A stretch of DNA of 64,000 nt from Erythroxylum novogranatense (Eukaryota; Streptophyta; Magnoliopsida; Malpighiales; Erythroxylaceae). The DNA lies in the NCBI GenBank assembly GCA_029891385.1, contig CM057228.1:53283783-53347782 (forward strand), written 5' to 3'. The notes below the pieces were generated by a model that did no database searches, had not been told where the DNA came from, and was given only the letters and a program-made list of their open reading frames with translations. The translations under genes and the position numbers were made by a program. This document shows positions 60,528 to 64,000 of the stretch, piece by piece (the stretch's first letter is position 1; the number at the start of each line of letters is the position of its first letter).

Positions 60528-61549
60528 TGTTAAGTCAAAATGATTTTACATAAATATGATTGTGATGTATAACAAAAAGAGATCAAATACAAAGAAAACA
60601 AAATGCATTTAAGTCGACTCGCATTTAACTCGCATACGCGACGAAGTTGAAATAATCAAGTCAAACACGCATTACGCATTTAATTAAGACATGATACGAA
60701 GTTGAAATAATCAAGTCGAACACGACGCATTACGCATTTAATAAAGTCAACACGTATTTAAGACGATATGCATAATGAAAGACGCAGATGCAAATGCAAA
60801 AGCAGACGCAGACGCATATGCAAAGCAGACGTAGACGCAGATGCAAATACAAAAGTAGACGCAGCATACGTAAAAAGAAAAGACGCAAGAGTCGATTCGA
60901 GTTAATTCTGTAACTCAACCGATTAACTGTTTCTTTAAAGATTCAAGAATCAAGAAGCGGTTGAAGAAGAAGGCTATAAATACAAGTCAAGTCGAAGATT
61001 GGGTTACACAAAAAGTGATATACACAAAGAGTTACAAAAGTTACATACGCATGATACTTACACAAAATAGCTAAAAAAATTACTACGTGAAAAGTGATTT
61101 ATCCGAGTGCTATTTTTCCAGAATAAAGTGTTCAAATATTTCTCCGAGAAGAAAAGTTGTACAGATAGCTGCAGAGGCTAAGTGTGAAAGAATCTTGGTT
61201 GTAGAGACTCAAGAGGCTCAGAAAAGAATACTTGTAACAATTGAAGAGATAGTGAAATCTCGTAAGAAACTCGAGGATCGGACGAGCCCACGGTTTGGGG
61301 TGAACCAGATAAATCTTTGTGTCTACCACTCTTACTCTCTATCTCTATTTTAGTTTCAAATTTTATCATTACTTACTTTTTATATACATAGTATTGAAAA
61401 GTTTGATCAATCGAATCTATAAAATTTCAGAAAGAATTTTTCTAACAAATAGTTACGAAAAGATTTATAAAAGGGAATACACAATTCAACCCCTTCTTGT
61501 GCATTCTAATATCGTTTTCTAAGTGTTGTATTAACGGTGATTCACTTCA
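60528..61549 (+). repeat. 5' LTR of copy E
   Basis: 1022 bp, TGTTAAGTCAAAATGATTTT to GGTGATTCACTTCA, the reverse complement of the D LTR type. It has a shorter GACGCAGATGCAAA array (60780-60870). Confidence 0.88.
60975..60982 (+). promoter_or_regulatory. TATA box in LTR of E
   Basis: GGCTATAAATACAAG, the same block as in the D 5' LTR, downstream of the tandem array. Confidence 0.65.
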
Positions 61550-61550
61550 A

Positions 61551-61561
61551 TTGGTATCGAG
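61551..61561 (+). promoter_or_regulatory. tRNA-iMet primer binding site of E (one base lost)
   Basis: TTGGTATCGAGC against TTGGTATCAGAGC; one A is missing. Confidence 0.75.
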
Positions 61562-61605
61562 CAAGGTATCCAAGAATCACTTTGGCGAAGTGTGGATTAA
61601 AGATA

Positions 61606-63032
61606 ATGGCGGAATCACATGTATACATCGTCAAGGAGCCTCGACTACTAGACCTCCAAAGATTCAACGGAGAAGACTATCACTCATCGGAAAGATAGGA
61701 TGCGTTATTCATCGAATCTACTCATGTTGACCTTTGGGACGTAATAGAGAACGGACCTTATACACCTGTAGATGAAGAAGGCAATTTATTCCACGGAATG
61801 ATGGACGGTGATCGTAAAGCAAGAATCTGACTAAATTCAAAAGCGAAATTCTTCTTGACGTGTGCCCTAAGCAGGAGCGAGTACGACAAAGTGCACGGTT
61901 GCAACACTGCAAAAGAGATATGGGACACATTGTCCATTGCTCACGAAGGCACAAGCCAAGTTAAAGAATCCAAGATAAGTATTCTTGTGCATCAATATGA
62001 ACTTTTTAAGATGGAAGATGAAGAATCTATTGATCAAATGTTTGGAAGATTTCAAACAATTGTCAATGGATTGAAAGCTCTTGGAAGGACGTACAACAAT
62101 CAAGATCATGTTTGAAAGATTCTAAGAAGTCTTCCTAAGAGGTGGAGACCTAAAGTTACTGCGGTGCAAGAAGCCAAAGACTTGAGCGTGTTAAAGCTGG
62201 ATGAGTTGCTGGAATCCTTAAAGATTCATGAAGTTGAACTCAACGCTGAAGACAAGCCTCGATAGCACTAAAGGCCAGACAGAAGAATCATAAGACTCAG
62301 AGAAGGAGGAAGTCATCAAAAGGGTTGAAAATTGAAGAATCAAAGGATGACAACTCCAGCCAATCAAAATCAGAGTCAAGTGATGAAGATGACGAATTAT
62401 CTTTCATCTCTAGAAAGATAAGACGCATGTGGAAGAAGAAGTCCAGAGGGAACCAGACATTCAAAAAGAATGGGAAAGATGAAGCTAAACCAGAGAAGTC
62501 TTCTATTATCTGCTACGAGTGCAATCAGCCTGGACACTACAAGTCTAAATGTCCTACTCTCAAGAAGAAACCAAAGAAGAGTAGAGAAGGCAAGAAAAGC
62601 ATGATGGCAACTTGGGAGGACCTAGATTCATCCGAATCGACATGTGTTCGAAGTCATTAGAACATGCGAACATCGCATCGATGGCCGAGGAAGATAGTGA
62701 TGAGGAGGTAAAATCTGACTACGATAATTTGCATGATGCATACTCAGAATTGTTAGAAGATTCTCATGCTATTTTGAAACAAAGACAAGTCTGTTAAAGA
62801 AAAAGTATGTAGAAAATATTAGACATACTGAGGTAATAGAGAGAGAAAATATTTGTTTAAAGAAACAATTAGAAGATAAAAGGAAGTTTGTAGACAGATC
62901 AGAAGAGATCAATCAACTTAAACTAAGGATTAAGAATTTATCAGCTGATTTAGCTACTTTCACAGAAAGTACAAAGAAAATGAATGAAATGCTTGGAAAA
63001 TGTAGACATCCGAGTGATAAGACTGGATTAGG
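61606..63032 (+). pseudogene. gag of copy E
   Basis: ATG at 61606 (MAESHVYIV), then a frame damaged around RFNGEDYH by stops. The best part (61855-62115) has YDKVHGCNTAKEIWDTLSIA, QMFGRFQTIVNGLKALG and a TGA where D has Arg. A second part (62325-62660) has DDELSFISRKIRRMWKKK and the CCHC knuckle CYECNQPGHYKSKCP. The frame is then shifted again but alignable with D to PSDKTGLG, where the next element interrupts it. It keeps Ser where D gag has its first stop. Confidence 0.85.
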
Positions 63033-64000
63033 TGTAACATCCCGTTACTGTCATTAAGGGTATTTTGGTAATTATGAGTCATACTGATAGGATTGCATCA
63101 GATTCATCGATCGAGCAATATTACTGGCCTCTAATTATAAGAGGAACAGGTTTATTGCATATGCATTTATTTATTGGTACATGCGTTCATGATTTTCGGG
63201 ATTCGTTTATGAGTATACTGACTGGACTGATTGGTTTGGGGATTAAGCGAGAAATTAGAGTAATCGAGTGCAATTGACCGGTTTAACATCGTTTATGAGT
63301 GATCGTAATTTATAGTGACTTATAGGAAAGTTTCGGAAATTCGGGAGAAAATGCCCTGACCGAAATAATTGAGCAATTGATCGATCGATCAGATAAGATC
63401 GGAAGAAGCCCAATGGCAATGTAAAATTAGAATTGTTCGATAGAAAATTTATGTGTTAAGCCATTGAAATTCGTAGATGAAATTTGGACTAATTTGGAGA
63501 GTTGGGCTATAAATACTAGGGTTGAAAGAAATTTGGGAAAAGTTTGCTAAGGCATTTTCCAGCTTTCTTCTTTCCCTTTACGGTGATTTCGATTCCTCCC
63601 AATGGTGAGAGATCCTTTGATTTCTTTTGGCTTCTTCCTTATGGTAATTAGTCTAATATGTCTCTTACCGATTGATAAAGGTGGAAGCCTTGAGATTGGT
63701 AGATCGAGGATTTTGAAGGATTTCTAGGGTTTCGTGGTTTTGAGAGATCGTGGATTCGATCTGTGATTGGTAAGTTTTTATGGTTTTAATGTTGTCATTA
63801 ATGGTTTCTACCGCTTTTATGGCATTTATTATGTCCGATTGGGTGGTTGAGAGTGTTTCTTGATGGGTTTTACTGGGTGTTATCGTGAGTGTGTAAGAAT
63901 TAAGGAAATGGTTCTTCGAAGGAATAGAAGCTAAGGATTTGTTGTATTTTTGTATCGAATTAATTGAGAGTTGTTCACAGAGGAAAATTTGGATTTAGAG
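63033..64000 (+). mobile_element. LTR of a probable Ty3/gypsy element (F), cut by the window end
   Basis: Sequence collinear with D gag stops abruptly and TGTAACATCCCGTTAC begins, a start common in plant gypsy LTRs. No coding sequence follows in 968 bp. The left target copy would be TTAGG (63028-63032). A GATCGATCGATC palindromic stretch lies near 63379. It could instead be a solo LTR. Confidence 0.6.
63508..63515 (+). promoter_or_regulatory. TATA box in LTR of F
   Basis: GGGCTATAAATACTAGGG, a good plant TATA context, about 475 bp into the LTR. It supports plus orientation. Confidence 0.55.

Larger units (their letters stand above)
60528..63032 (+). mobile_element. SIRE-like Ty1/copia copy E, 5' part
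   Basis: A plus-strand relative of element D: LTR 60528-61549, primer site, then gag. Interrupted at 63033 by another LTR, so pol is not in the window. The left target copy would be AGTAT (60523-60527). Confidence 0.88.

Overview
The window is eukaryotic, from a flowering plant and most likely a eudicot. It is AT-rich, has no intact host gene, and is packed with plant LTR retrotransposons primed by initiator tRNA-Met, with a hAT DNA transposon, a Harbinger-like MITE, a longer TIR element and LINE debris. I found no rRNA, tRNA, CRISPR array or bacterial-type operon. The species cannot be told from the sequence. Every long reading frame belongs to a transposable element, and almost all are broken.

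Layout. 1-2891: leader and 5' LTR of a minus-strand Ty1/copia element (copy A1) cut by the window edge. 2892-5252: unassigned DNA with a DUF4283-type pseudogene (4046-4335). 5258-14777: a complete minus-strand SIRE/Maximus-like copia element (D) with ~985-bp LTRs, a perfect GTAGA target duplication, gag, pol and an extra env-position reading frame. 14783-23311: gene-free DNA holding a possible old LTR (16065-16757), a TIR element (17404-18651) and a Harbinger-like element (18789-20186) swollen by an ATT microsatellite.

23312-60236 is a nested stack. The outer layer is a decayed minus-strand copia (B). Its right-hand 5' LTR is split by a minus-strand Ty3/gypsy chromovirus (C, 30918-54177, TSD ATAAA). 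The integrase region of C is split by a minus-strand copia (A2, 34224-48206, TSD GCCTC). The gag of A2 is split by a 4.3-kb plus-strand solo LTR (39615-43906, TSD TGAAG). The same LTR of B also took a hAT transposon (54865-59459, 8-bp TSD GGTTAAAG). Four levels are therefore supported by junctions read from the sequence, and the order of insertion follows from the nesting.

60237-60527 is a LINE reverse-transcriptase remnant. 60528-63032 is the 5' part of a second, plus-strand SIRE-like copy (E) with a broken gag. It is interrupted at 63033 by what looks like the first LTR of another gypsy element, which runs off the window.

The elements do not form a pathway; they share mobility logic (LTR promoter, tRNA primer site, gag, protease, integrase, RT, RNase H, polypurine tract). 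The most distinctive features are an array of ten AAGTCGACTT palindromes in the A2 leader, the nearly open ~780-codon frame downstream of pol in D, tandem GCGTCTGCTTTT repeats upstream of the TATA box in the SIRE-like LTRs, and a CpG-rich palindromic cluster that differs between the two gypsy LTRs. I found no convincing new host biological system.
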